NCBI GenBank assembly: GCA_033763835.1
Contig: JANRJS010000023.1
Location: 45,769-109,768 of the forward strand
Reading direction: 5' to 3'
DNA: 64,000 nucleotides
Source: JAPKYZ01 sp033763835
Lineage (GTDB): Bacteria > Acidobacteriota > Terriglobia > Bryobacterales > Bryobacteraceae
Part shown: one piece after another, positions 8,566 to 16,824 of the stretch
How positions within the stretch are numbered: the first letter of the stretch is position 1
Layout of the letters: each line of letters begins with the position of its first letter
Made by a program: the position numbers and the translations under genes
Notes under the pieces: generated by a model
What the model was told of the DNA's origin: nothing
Seen by the model: the letters and a program-made list of their open reading frames with translations, nothing else
Database searches by the model: none

Positions 8566-8777
8566 CGGACTTCGGCCAGCAGAGAATCGCGCGCGGCGTC
8601 GAGAGCCCGGATCGCTAGTTCGCGAGTCACGGTGGGGAACTGCCGCAGGAATTCGTCGAGACTGTGGCCGCCTTCGAGGTAGTCGATGAGATTCTCGAAA
8701 GGCACGCGAGTCCCGCGAAAGCGCGGCGTGCCGCCAAGGATGTCCGGGCGGCTAACGATTAACGGGAGCTTCCATAT
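8562..8777 (-). pseudogene. DUF433 antitoxin-like frame lacking a normal start codon
   Basis: The 71-codon frame reads through PDILGGTPRFRGTRVPFENL and continues with DEFLRQFPTVTRELAIRALD, a clear DUF433 protein. Family knowledge: DUF433 proteins are small helix-turn-helix antitoxins paired with DUF5615 toxins. The frame begins directly after the TAG of the upstream deacetylase-family gene (8778-8780) and holds no ATG, GTG or TTG before the conserved core; the first GTG is internal (TRV). Either translation uses a rare start (ATA or ATC), or the 5' end has been lost. With the neighbouring toxin broken, decay of the whole pair is the simpler reading. Confidence 0.65.
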
Positions 8778-9644
8778 CTAGATCGTAGCCGCCACGCGCG
8801 CGGTCGCCGCATGGATGGCCACCGTATCTTCGAGCTTCCGCGCGTAGCCACCGGCGAGCGTAATTGCCACCGCTGCGCCGTTCGCGCGGGCGGTCGAGAA
8901 CACGATGCGGTCGCGCTCGGCGAGTCCGTCCATCGTGAGTGAAAGGCCGCCGAGTTGGTCGTCGAAGTATGGGTCCGCGCCGGCGATATATATAACCAAT
9001 TCCGGGCGAACGATCGCCATCGCCCACTCGCAAACTTCGCGCAGCCGCCGCAAGTATTCTTCGTCGCCCGTGCCGTCTTCGAGATTCACGTCGATGCTCG
9101 ACGGCGGCTTGATCGACGGGTAGTTCGCATACTGGTGCAGCGAGATCGTGAAGACGCTGGGATCGCCCCCAAAAATCGCCGCCGTGCCGTTTCCGTGGTG
9201 GACGTCGGTATCGACGACCATGGCTCGACGGATCGCACCCTCGCGTTGCAGCACCCGGATCGCGACCGCGACATCGTGGATGGCGCAGAAGCCTTCGCCG
9301 TAGTGTGGAAACGCGTGGTGAAATCCGCCGCCGCAATTGAACGCGACCCCATCGCGCAACGCCAACCGCGCCGCGAGAATCGTGCCGCCGGTCATTGTGA
9401 AGAACGCGCGCGCCATCGCGGGCGACCACGGAGCCTCGAGCGTCATCGACTGCGGAGGCGTTAATCCGCGCTCCATCGAATCGATCCAGGCGGGCGTATG
9501 GACCAGCAGCAACTCGCCGCGAGTCGCGGGCGCGGGTACGGCCAAGGGCAAGTCCAGCGCACGGCGCACGAGTTCGAACTTGCGCGATGGAAACACATGA
9601 GGGCCGAACTCCAGATCGTAGTGGGGGTGGTGGACGATTTGCAT
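8778..9644 (-). CDS. Histone deacetylase / acetoin-utilisation family hydrolase
   Basis: A 288-aa zinc hydrolase of the arginase-deacetylase fold. The motifs are complete: paired catalytic His at 109-110 in GGGFHHAF, zinc ligands Asp147 and His149 in VVDTDVHHGNGT, third ligand Asp224 in AGADPYFDD, and GGY at 265-267. Bacterial members remove acetyl or other acyl groups from polyamines, acetoin-linked substrates or lysines; the substrate here cannot be read from sequence. The frame extends 46 codons further upstream but that part is Thr/Ser-rich and antisense to mdh, so I start at the ATG at 9644. Its start is 13 bp from the divergent mdh start, suggesting a shared promoter region. Confidence 0.88.
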   Translation of the reverse strand: MQIVHHPHYDLEFGPHVFPSRKFELVRRALDLPLAVPAPATRGELLLVHTPAWIDSMERGLTPPQSMTLEAPWSPAMARAFFTMTGGTILAARLALRDGVAFNCGGGFHHAFPHYGEGFCAIHDVAVAIRVLQREGAIRRAMVVDTDVHHGNGTAAIFGGDPSVFTISLHQYANYPSIKPPSSIDVNLEDGTGDEEYLRRLREVCEWAMAIVRPELVIYIAGADPYFDDQLGGLSLTMDGLAERDRIVFSTARANGAAVAITLAGGYARKLEDTVAIHAATARVAATI

Positions 9645-9657
9645 ATCATGTCCGAGT

Positions 9658-10593
9658 ATGCGTAAAAAAGTTACGGTTGTCGGCGCCGGCAATGTCGGCG
9701 CGAATTGCGCTCTGCGCGTGGCGGAGAAGGAACTGGCGGACGTCGTTTTAGTCGATGTCGTCGAGGGTGTGCCGCAAGGCAAAGGACTCGACCTCGCGCA
9801 GTCCGGCCCGGTGCAGGGTTACGACGTCGCGATCGCGGGCGCGAACGACTACGCGCCGACGAAGAATTCCGACATCGTCATTATCACGGCGGGTCTGGCG
9901 CGCAAGCCCGGTATGAGCCGGGACGATCTTCTGATCGCGAACTACGAAGTGGTGCGCAGCGCCACCGAGCGGATCGTCGAGCATTCGCCCGACGCGATTC
10001 TCATTCTGGTGACGAATCCCCTGGACGCGATGTGCTGGACGGCGTGGCGCGCGTCGAGTTTCCCGAAGCAGCGCGTAATTGGCATGGCGGGCGTGCTCGA
10101 CACGGCCCGGTACCGCACGTTTCTCGCGGAAGCTCTAGGCGTGTCGGTGCGCGACGTGCAGGCGATGGTGCTGGGCGGACACGGCGACACGATGGTGCCG
10201 CTGGTGCGGCTGACCAGCGTTTCGGGCATTCCGCTGACCGAGCTGCTGCCGCAGGACAAGATCGACGCGATCGTCACCCGCACGCGCAACGGCGGCGCGG
10301 AAATCGTGAAGCACTTGAAGACGGGTAGCGCTTACTACGCGCCGTCGGCGGCGGCGGTGGAGATGGCGGAATCGATTCTGAAGGATCAGAAGCGCGTGCT
10401 GCCTTGCGCCGCGTATCTCGAAGGCGAATACGGCATTCGCGATCTTTTCGTCGGCGTGCCATGCAAACTCGGCGCGTCGGGTATCGAGAAGATTTACGAG
10501 ATCAAGCTAACCTCCGACGAACAGGCCGAACTCGATAAGAGCGCGGCCTCCGTGAAGGAACTGATCGACGTCTTGAAGCAGAAAATCGGTTAG
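9658..10593 (+). CDS. mdh: Malate dehydrogenase (NAD-dependent)
   Basis: A 311-aa cytoplasmic enzyme of the TCA cycle interconverting malate and oxaloacetate, of the lactate-dehydrogenase-like MDH type. The Rossmann loop GAGNVG lies at 9-14, Asp33 fits NAD selection, the mobile loop ARKPGMSRDDL carries the two substrate arginines (82, 88), and VTNPLD and GMAGVLDTAR are typical. The catalytic His is at 175 in GGHGDTMVP. Arg at 82, in place of the Gln seen in lactate dehydrogenases, supports malate as substrate. Length is exactly that of the family. It is a single gene between a divergent deacetylase-family gene and a convergent receptor gene. Confidence 0.96.
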   Translation: MRKKVTVVGAGNVGANCALRVAEKELADVVLVDVVEGVPQGKGLDLAQSGPVQGYDVAIAGANDYAPTKNSDIVIITAGLARKPGMSRDDLLIANYEVVRSATERIVEHSPDAILILVTNPLDAMCWTAWRASSFPKQRVIGMAGVLDTARYRTFLAEALGVSVRDVQAMVLGGHGDTMVPLVRLTSVSGIPLTELLPQDKIDAIVTRTRNGGAEIVKHLKTGSAYYAPSAAAVEMAESILKDQKRVLPCAAYLEGEYGIRDLFVGVPCKLGASGIEKIYEIKLTSDEQAELDKSAASVKELIDVLKQKIG

Positions 10594-10606
10594 ACGGCCG
10601 GCTTCG

Positions 10607-13600
10607 CTAAAAGTAAATCTTCAGCGCGACTTGAAGGCGGCGCGGCGTGTTGATCTGGTTTTGCCAGACGCCGAAATTCGGATCCTGCAAGGTCTGACCG
10701 CCGCCCGAAGGTCCCCACTGCGTGCGGTTAAACAGGTTAAACGCCTCTCCGCGAAGTTGCGCGTAGAGGCGGTCGCCGACGATATTGAACCGTTTTTGCA
10801 AGCTGATGTTCTCGTTCAGGTTCGGCAGAAAACGGAAGTTGGGGTTGTAGCGCGTCATATTGCCGAAGCGGTCGGTGGGTTGCGCCGGGAATACGGAGCG
10901 GTCGATGTACCGGTCGCGGAAAGGATCGAAGCGGTCGCCCGAGTAAGAAGCGCGCCAGCCTTCGTAGGTCGTCACGGTCGGCCGATTCCCGCCCGCGAAA
11001 ATCGGGAAGCTCACGGTAGTGCCGATATTGATCGGCGTGCCGGACGAGTAGGTGTGCACGGCGCCGAGCGACCAGCCGCCGAGGAAACCCTCGGCCAGCC
11101 AATTCCCGCCCGTCATCCATTTGCGCCCTTTGCCGAAGGGCAGATCGTATACGTAGCTGAGCTTGAAATTGTGCGTCTGATCGAGCTGGCCGATCGAGAA
11201 CTCGAGCTGCCGGTTGTAGTGATCCATGGCGCGTCCGCCCACCCAGGCGCTGTCGGAATCGGTGAGAATTTTCGAGAACACGTACGAGCCGAGGAACGTG
11301 ATCCCGCTCGAGTAACGCTTTTCCACTTTCATCACTAGCGCGTGGTATTTGGAGTGTCCGCTACGGTCGCCCACGCCGCCCGCTGTATCGATTTCCCCGT
11401 ATTGCGGGTAGGGGCGCAGCGACCAGGCGGTGCTGAGGTTGGTCCGGAACGACGGGAACGGAAGCCGAACGCCCGCCGCTTGCGCCGTCGCGGAAGTTAC
11501 GGCGGAATTCAAAACCGCGCGGCCCTCGGCGGTAAACGGACTGAGATTGGCGGGCAGGTTGCGATAGTCGAGCTGGTTGTAATTCAGAATGCCCGACTGA
11601 AGGTGCGTGCCGCGAACGTAGTTCCAGCCGATTTCGGCCACGAGGTTGTTCCGCAGTTCTCGCTGGATGTTAAACGTGTAGGCCAAGTTTTCCGGCGAAC
11701 GATTGACTTCGTTCCCCTGCCACCAGGGTTGCGTGTTGTAGTTGTTGAACTCGGGCCGCAGGAACGGCGGCTTGGGCCAATCCGGAAAGCCTTGCGCGAG
11801 CGTGAACGTGGGCCGGAAACCTTGCGGGTCGAGCCGCGGCGTGTCGTAAATCTGGACGAAGCCCTGGAAGTGCGTCGAGCCGCCCACCGCGCGAATCGGG
11901 GTAAAGCTGCGGGAGAAACCGCCGCGGATGACGGTCTTGTCGTTCAGGCTGTAGGCAAAGCTGAAGCGGGGACCGAACCCGCCATACCAGCTATCGGTTA
12001 AGCGGCGGCGGCCTTCGCGCCCTTCGCCAATCCCGGCGAAAACCAATGCGCCCAAGCGGCCATCGGCGCCGGGATTCGGGCGCGTCGGATCGAAGTCCGA
12101 GAACTGATCGTTAGCGGCGTAAGCGGCGATGTTGGTATCGAAGCGGAACCCGTAGTTGATGGTCAGGCGCCGCGTGATGCGCCAATCGTCCTGGAAGTAT
12201 CCGCCCCAGTAGGGATAGCGTTGCGGAATGTACCGGGGCGTATGAATGTTGCCCGTGGCCGCGCCGCCCAACAGGAACGACGCGAACGCGCTGCCCGTAA
12301 GGTTGGCGAGATCGCCGATTTGCCCGGTGACGCGGCGCTCAAAGCTGGCTTGGCCTTGGATGTTCTGCTGCCCGAACCCGTTGTACTGGACCATTTCGAA
12401 AATGCCGCCCATTTTGAAGGTGTGCTTACCCTTCACCCAGGTCAGGTCGTCGTTGAACGAGTAAGTATTGTTCTCCGAACCGTTGTCGGACGGTCCGCCC
12501 CAACCGTTAAAGTCCGGACCGAAGCTTACGTTCAGCAGGTTGTTGTTGCAGTCGGGCACGTTGTTCAGACAAACGACATCGCGCCAGTTCTGCGCGCCCA
12601 CGGCGAGAGCGCGATTGATTTCGCTCCAATCGTTGCCGCCGGCAAAAAAGCGGTTGAAGACAGTGGGACTCACCGTCCAATCCCAGCTAAGCCGGTATTG
12701 CTTGGCGAGCGTGTTGTTGTAGTTGTTGCCGTTCAAGAATCCGGGCAATCCCACCGGTCCCGCAGCACCGGGCGTGGTGGCGCGGGTGTTGCGTCCGAAG
12801 TAACCGGAAAGCTTATGCTTTTCCCCGATGTTATGGTCGCCGCGAATGCTGAGCTTGTTGAACGGCTGCAAGCCGGTGCCGGCTTGAATGAAATTATTGC
12901 GGACGTATCCGAACGTGCCCGGCGTAGCGCCCGTATTGGGTAGGGCCGTCTGCCCCAGGTCCAGCATCCGGCGCGAGATCGAGTCGAATCGCGAGGTCGG
13001 GATCTGGTTGTTGGGGAATTGATTCCGAACCTCGACGCCATTCACGGTTCGGGTGGAGGCGGGATCGAATACCGGGATCTGAACGTTGTTGTTATCCACC
13101 CAGTTGCGGAAGTCGCCCTGGTAGAACTCACGCGGCGCGACGCTCAGAAATGACGGGTTGGCGCCTTCGCGATTGCGGAACCCTTCGTACGCGACGAAGA
13201 AGAAACTCTTGTTCCGGCCGTTGTAAATCTTGGGCAGCACCACGGGTCCGCCGACGGTAAATCCGAAATCGTGTTGCTTGAGCACCGGGCGGGGCCTTCC
13301 GGCGCGGTTATTGACGAAGAAGTTGGCGTCCAGCTTTTCGTTGCGGAGGAACTCGAACGCATTACCGTGAATCTGGTTCGTCCCGCCCTTCGAGACGAAC
13401 GACATCACTCCGCCCTGCGCCCGCCCATACTCGGCTTTGAAGCCGTTCGAATCGACGGTGAACTCCGCCACGGCGTCGAGCGGCGGCGTGTTAAGTGCGG
13501 CCCACGAGGTTTGTAGCGCGCGGCCCGTCGTAGTCGTAACGCCGTCTAGCGTCATCCCATACGACGCGGCCTGCCCGCCGCCGATCGCGAAATTATTGTC

Positions 13601-14098
13601 GCCGTTGTTCGGAGCCTTGGCTTCCGGCGCGAGCAACGCCAGATCGAAAGGACTACGCAGGTTGCCGGAAACCACCAGCGGCAACGAGTCCACCAACTTG
13701 TTCTCGACCGTGGTCTGCAGCTTCGCGTTCTCGAGTTGGACGGTTGTCGCGGCGGCCGACACTTCCACGGTTTGCTGGGTCGTGCCCAATTCGAGAGAGA
13801 TATCGACGCGGTTCACCGAGGAGGCGGCCACGATGAGGTCTTTGGCCAGGTAGGACTTGAATCCTTCCTTTTCGGCCTTCACCGTATAGGTGCCGATCGG
13901 CAGCGAGGGCAAGGTGTAGTCGCCCGAATCGGCGCTGACGCTGGTGTAAACAGAGTTGGTCTGGGTTTGGGTAACCGTAATCTTGGCGCCCGGCACGATC
14001 GCGCCGGAAGCGTCCTTCACCACGCCCGTGATCAAACCGCGGTCCTGCTGCGCGAACGCGGGCGCAAGCAAAGCAAACAAACAGAGTATGTGCCGCAT
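10607..14098 (-). CDS. Oar-like TonB-dependent receptor
   Basis: A 1163-aa outer-membrane receptor. From the ATG at 14098 it has a signal peptide (MRHILCLFALLAPAFA), a carboxypeptidase-regulatory-like domain (about 22-105; GVVKDASGAIVPGAKITV), a plug region with GYGMTLDG-type and KAEYGRAQGGVMSFVSKGG motifs, and a beta-barrel ending in LQVALKIYF. An AAGGAG 4-9 nt before this ATG fixes the start; the open frame continues 30 codons upstream but lacks signal-peptide character. It carries FLRNEKLDANFFVNN and DWRITRRLTINYGFR motifs found in all four receptors of the window. The ligand is unknown; no degradative enzyme adjoins it. Confidence 0.9.
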   Translation of the reverse strand: MRHILCLFALLAPAFAQQDRGLITGVVKDASGAIVPGAKITVTQTQTNSVYTSVSADSGDYTLPSLPIGTYTVKAEKEGFKSYLAKDLIVAASSVNRVDISLELGTTQQTVEVSAAATTVQLENAKLQTTVENKLVDSLPLVVSGNLRSPFDLALLAPEAKAPNNGDNNFAIGGGQAASYGMTLDGVTTTTGRALQTSWAALNTPPLDAVAEFTVDSNGFKAEYGRAQGGVMSFVSKGGTNQIHGNAFEFLRNEKLDANFFVNNRAGRPRPVLKQHDFGFTVGGPVVLPKIYNGRNKSFFFVAYEGFRNREGANPSFLSVAPREFYQGDFRNWVDNNNVQIPVFDPASTRTVNGVEVRNQFPNNQIPTSRFDSISRRMLDLGQTALPNTGATPGTFGYVRNNFIQAGTGLQPFNKLSIRGDHNIGEKHKLSGYFGRNTRATTPGAAGPVGLPGFLNGNNYNNTLAKQYRLSWDWTVSPTVFNRFFAGGNDWSEINRALAVGAQNWRDVVCLNNVPDCNNNLLNVSFGPDFNGWGGPSDNGSENNTYSFNDDLTWVKGKHTFKMGGIFEMVQYNGFGQQNIQGQASFERRVTGQIGDLANLTGSAFASFLLGGAATGNIHTPRYIPQRYPYWGGYFQDDWRITRRLTINYGFRFDTNIAAYAANDQFSDFDPTRPNPGADGRLGALVFAGIGEGREGRRRLTDSWYGGFGPRFSFAYSLNDKTVIRGGFSRSFTPIRAVGGSTHFQGFVQIYDTPRLDPQGFRPTFTLAQGFPDWPKPPFLRPEFNNYNTQPWWQGNEVNRSPENLAYTFNIQRELRNNLVAEIGWNYVRGTHLQSGILNYNQLDYRNLPANLSPFTAEGRAVLNSAVTSATAQAAGVRLPFPSFRTNLSTAWSLRPYPQYGEIDTAGGVGDRSGHSKYHALVMKVEKRYSSGITFLGSYVFSKILTDSDSAWVGGRAMDHYNRQLEFSIGQLDQTHNFKLSYVYDLPFGKGRKWMTGGNWLAEGFLGGWSLGAVHTYSSGTPINIGTTVSFPIFAGGNRPTVTTYEGWRASYSGDRFDPFRDRYIDRSVFPAQPTDRFGNMTRYNPNFRFLPNLNENISLQKRFNIVGDRLYAQLRGEAFNLFNRTQWGPSGGGQTLQDPNFGVWQNQINTPRRLQVALKIYF

Positions 14099-14237
14099 AA
14101 GACTCCTTTTCGATAGCGAAAGTGGAGCCAGTATATCCGAAGAAACCGCCGTACGCTTGTGCGCCGCTACCGGCGACGGTGCGGGCATTCGTATTCTCGG
14201 CTACTATGACGAAAATTGCCTATACAAGGAGTGTGCT

Positions 14238-15011
14238 ATGTCCGCTAAATCGGACTTTCGCCGCAAGGCGATCCTAGCGCTTGCGATTTTTTTGTCCTCC
14301 TCCATCGGAACCGCCCAGTCACTCTCCCAAGCGACGCCGTTGAAAGCCTATACCGCTTCTATCCGAATGGAGAGTTGGGATGAGCGGGGCGAACCGGCAT
14401 CGGCTCTCGCGGCAACGGTCAACTTGTCCGTGCGTGCGGACGGCTCGACGTCGAAAGAAACCTATTGGGATCGGTCGCCCGGGAAAGGTTCGATTCAGGA
14501 GATTGTGGACACGGCCGCACTCAAGGTGCTCACCGTCGACCATTCGATTCGCGCCTACACCACTTCGCCGATCTCGCGCGCAAGCGCCGCCCGGCGGCGG
14601 GCGAATCCGCCGAGTTGCGAACAGATGTACGGGAACTGCTCTCCCGGTGAGTCGATTTTGGGTTACGAAACCCAGATAGCGGAGATTGCGCCGGGAGGCC
14701 CCGGTGGCGTCATGCCCAGTGCCGTAATGAAGGTGTGGGTGGCGCCCGCACTGGGCTGGGCGAGACTGAAAGAAGAGCACTACCGGGCGGGATCCCTCGT
14801 CAGCCGCCAGACAGTCACCAATGTCCGGGAAGGCCCGCCCAATCCCGCCTTGTTCCATGTTCCCGCCGAGTACCGGCTTCTCGATCCGGCGGACCTCATG
14901 GCCGAAACCGCCAACGATCGCGGCGAAAAGATATCGCCGCAAATGTTGGAACAGACCCGCCAACGAATGAAGGCCCGCGGCGAAAAAATCGAGCGGGAGC
15001 GAAAGCCTTAG
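14238..15011 (+). CDS. Secreted protein of unknown function
   Basis: A 257-aa protein that I cannot assign to a family. An AAGGAG at 14226-14231, six nt before the ATG at 14238, sets the start; the frame is open far upstream but overlaps the receptor gene antisense. Residues 1-30 form a signal peptide (KAILALAIFLSSSIGTAQS). The mature part is beta-rich (KAYTASIRMESWDERG, TVNLSVRADGS) with a Cys pair in PPSCEQMYGNCSPGES near 130. The pattern recalls the small exported proteins that follow outer-membrane lipoprotein carrier-type folds, but this is weak. Its stop shares TTAG (15008-15011) with the convergent radical SAM gene. Confidence 0.75.
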   Translation: MSAKSDFRRKAILALAIFLSSSIGTAQSLSQATPLKAYTASIRMESWDERGEPASALAATVNLSVRADGSTSKETYWDRSPGKGSIQEIVDTAALKVLTVDHSIRAYTTSPISRASAARRRANPPSCEQMYGNCSPGESILGYETQIAEIAPGGPGGVMPSAVMKVWVAPALGWARLKEEHYRAGSLVSRQTVTNVREGPPNPALFHVPAEYRLLDPADLMAETANDRGEKISPQMLEQTRQRMKARGEKIERERKP

Positions 15012-16051
15012 CTGCCGACTTTCGAGATCTGGACCAGTTCGCGCTCGGGAACCGGCACGGGTTCGAGCGTCTGCTTGCCGCGCCAGAAATCGATCAACGA
15101 AGTCTGGTGCACGCAACTCACCGTGCACGCCGGAGCGCAGCCCTTTTTCGTGTAGTACTCGCGGCGAACGTCCTCGAACGTGTACTCTTCAACGGGCTTC
15201 GCCGGATAGCCGCGCTGCTGGCTGCAATAGTGCACCAACCCGTCCTCGCAGACATAGAGATACCGCGCGCCCGCGCGGCATTTCCAATCCTGGGTGCGGC
15301 CGTCCGCGATCGCATCCTGAAAGCCATTGAAAACGGCGTAGCTACGCTTCGACATGCGCCGGATCGTGTGGAACACTTCGCGCGACTCCGGGTCGAGCGG
15401 CTTCAGTTGCCCGCTGCCGTCGTGAATGATGCCGACCGTCGAGCCGAGCCCAAGTTCCTGCGCGCGTTTTGCGATCACCAGCGCGTCTTGCGGATTGCGT
15501 GTGCCCGCGCCGATGACGGAGTTGATATTGACGTGGAACAGCGCGTCTTCCGCCAGCCACTGCAACCGCAGGTCGAGCGTCTTGAGGCTCTTTTTCGACA
15601 CGTCGTCCGGCGTCACGTTGTCGATCGAGATTTGCAGATGGTCGAGCCCGGCGTCGTTGAGCGCGGCGATCTTCGCGCGGCTGAGCAGGAAGCCGTTGGT
15701 GATCATGCCCGCGATCGCGCCGTTTTGGCGGATGCGAGCGACGATCGCTTCGATCTCGGGGTGCATCAACGGCTCGCCGCCGGAGATCGTGATCAAGGTT
15801 GTGCCCAAACGCCCCAAAGCGTCGATGCGGGAAAACATCTTGTCCAGAGGGACGGGGGGCGAAAAATCGTCGTACTCGTTGCAATAGCCGCAATCGAGGT
15901 TGCAGCGCCGCATCGGAATGATGTGCGCTTGCACGACGTGAAGCGGCGAAGCCAAGCCTTTGCCGATGAGCGCTAGCTCACGCCATAGCCGTTGCCGTCC
16001 GATTCGTCGTTTTTCCCGTTGGATAGACAAACTTTCAGTATATCGGGCCAA
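15008..16051 (-). CDS. Radical SAM enzyme with C-terminal Cys cluster
   Basis: A 347-aa protein with the radical SAM signature CNLDCGYC (Cys 50, 54, 57), which binds the 4Fe-4S cluster that cleaves S-adenosylmethionine, followed by GGEPLMHPE (SAM contact) and ITNGFLL. The C-terminal third has further cysteines (WKCRAG, YVCEDG, HYCSQQ, KKGCAPACTVSC), resembling a SPASM/twitch auxiliary-cluster domain, common in enzymes that modify peptides or act in cofactor synthesis. The substrate is unknown and no precursor peptide is obvious next door. The start is a TTG three nt after the stop of the preceding minus-strand gene, so translation is probably coupled. The stop overlaps that of the convergent gene. 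Confidence 0.85.
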   Translation of the reverse strand: MARYTESLSIQREKRRIGRQRLWRELALIGKGLASPLHVVQAHIIPMRRCNLDCGYCNEYDDFSPPVPLDKMFSRIDALGRLGTTLITISGGEPLMHPEIEAIVARIRQNGAIAGMITNGFLLSRAKIAALNDAGLDHLQISIDNVTPDDVSKKSLKTLDLRLQWLAEDALFHVNINSVIGAGTRNPQDALVIAKRAQELGLGSTVGIIHDGSGQLKPLDPESREVFHTIRRMSKRSYAVFNGFQDAIADGRTQDWKCRAGARYLYVCEDGLVHYCSQQRGYPAKPVEEYTFEDVRREYYTKKGCAPACTVSCVHQTSLIDFWRGKQTLEPVPVPERELVQISKVGS

Positions 16052-16054
16052 GCG

Positions 16055-16813
16055 TTACGGCTTTGTGGGCGACGGAGTGGGAGGCGTGTCTTTCACTTCG
16101 TCGCCGAAGGTAATCTTCACGTCGCTCTTGAACTGCTTGTAGTCTTCGTAGCGGATCGTCTGCTTGATCGGAACCGCTCCGTTCTCAAAAACCAGTACGT
16201 CGTTCGCGGCGGTGTAGGTGGGGAACCAGTACTTGCCGTCGATCTGCTCGCGGTAGGTCTCGAACTTCGGGAACTGCTGGTCGGAGTTCTTCTTCAAAAT
16301 TCCGCGCGCGCGGCCATAGGTTTTGACGATCTGCAGATCTTTGTCGTCCACCCAGATTTGACCCGCGAAGTATCGTTGTCCGGGTTCCATCTTTTTTGGC
16401 TTAACGGCGAACACGAAGCACGGGATTTCGTCGAGCGTTTCGCGGCCCAGGTAACGAACGGCGTAGTTGCCGATGTCCTTGGTGGTCAGAACGAACGGTT
16501 GGACGCTGCGCATGTCCTGTTCGTCTTCGGGCGTAAGAATGATGCGCTGCAACGTGGGCACGGGAGACCGCACCACTTTCTCTTGACGCTTGCCGTCGAT
16601 CGAAAACACGACGTCCGAAACCATTTCCCAACGGCCTTGCGGGCGGCCCGAGTTGTCAAGTTCCTGGATGCGCGCCGTTTGCCGGTAGGTGTAATTCTCG
16701 CGAGCTCGCGAAAACTCGGCTTCCTTGGCCGCGAACTTCGCGATGATGTTCTCGATTTCGCCGGGCGACGGATCGCCCGCGGCCAGCGCCAACAGAACGA
16801 ACGGTGCGGTCAT
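16055..16813 (-). CDS. Exported protein resembling outer-membrane lipoprotein sorting proteins
   Basis: A 252-aa protein with a short hydrophobic N-terminus (MTAPFVLLALAAG) and a beta-rich body: ENYTYRQTARIQEL, RQEKVVRSPVPTLQRIIL, YAVRYLGRETLDEIPCFVF, QIWVDDKDLQIVKTYGRA and IRYEDYKQFKSDVKITFGD. The strand order and the short phrase WVDDKDLQIVK resemble LolA-like/DUF4292-type barrels that handle lipids or lipoproteins, but I cannot claim the function. AAGGAG at 16821-16826 overlaps the stop region of the upstream acyl-CoA dehydrogenase and supports the ATG at 16813. It is the middle gene of a three-gene minus-strand operon. Confidence 0.75.
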   Translation of the reverse strand: MTAPFVLLALAAGDPSPGEIENIIAKFAAKEAEFSRARENYTYRQTARIQELDNSGRPQGRWEMVSDVVFSIDGKRQEKVVRSPVPTLQRIILTPEDEQDMRSVQPFVLTTKDIGNYAVRYLGRETLDEIPCFVFAVKPKKMEPGQRYFAGQIWVDDKDLQIVKTYGRARGILKKNSDQQFPKFETYREQIDGKYWFPTYTAANDVLVFENGAVPIKQTIRYEDYKQFKSDVKITFGDEVKDTPPTPSPTKP

Positions 16814-16824
16814 TCGGTAACTCC

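Noticed and set aside
8752..9429. Minus-strand frame overlapping the deacetylase-family gene
   Set aside because: Another frame of the same region; the frame ending at 8778 contains all zinc and catalytic motifs.
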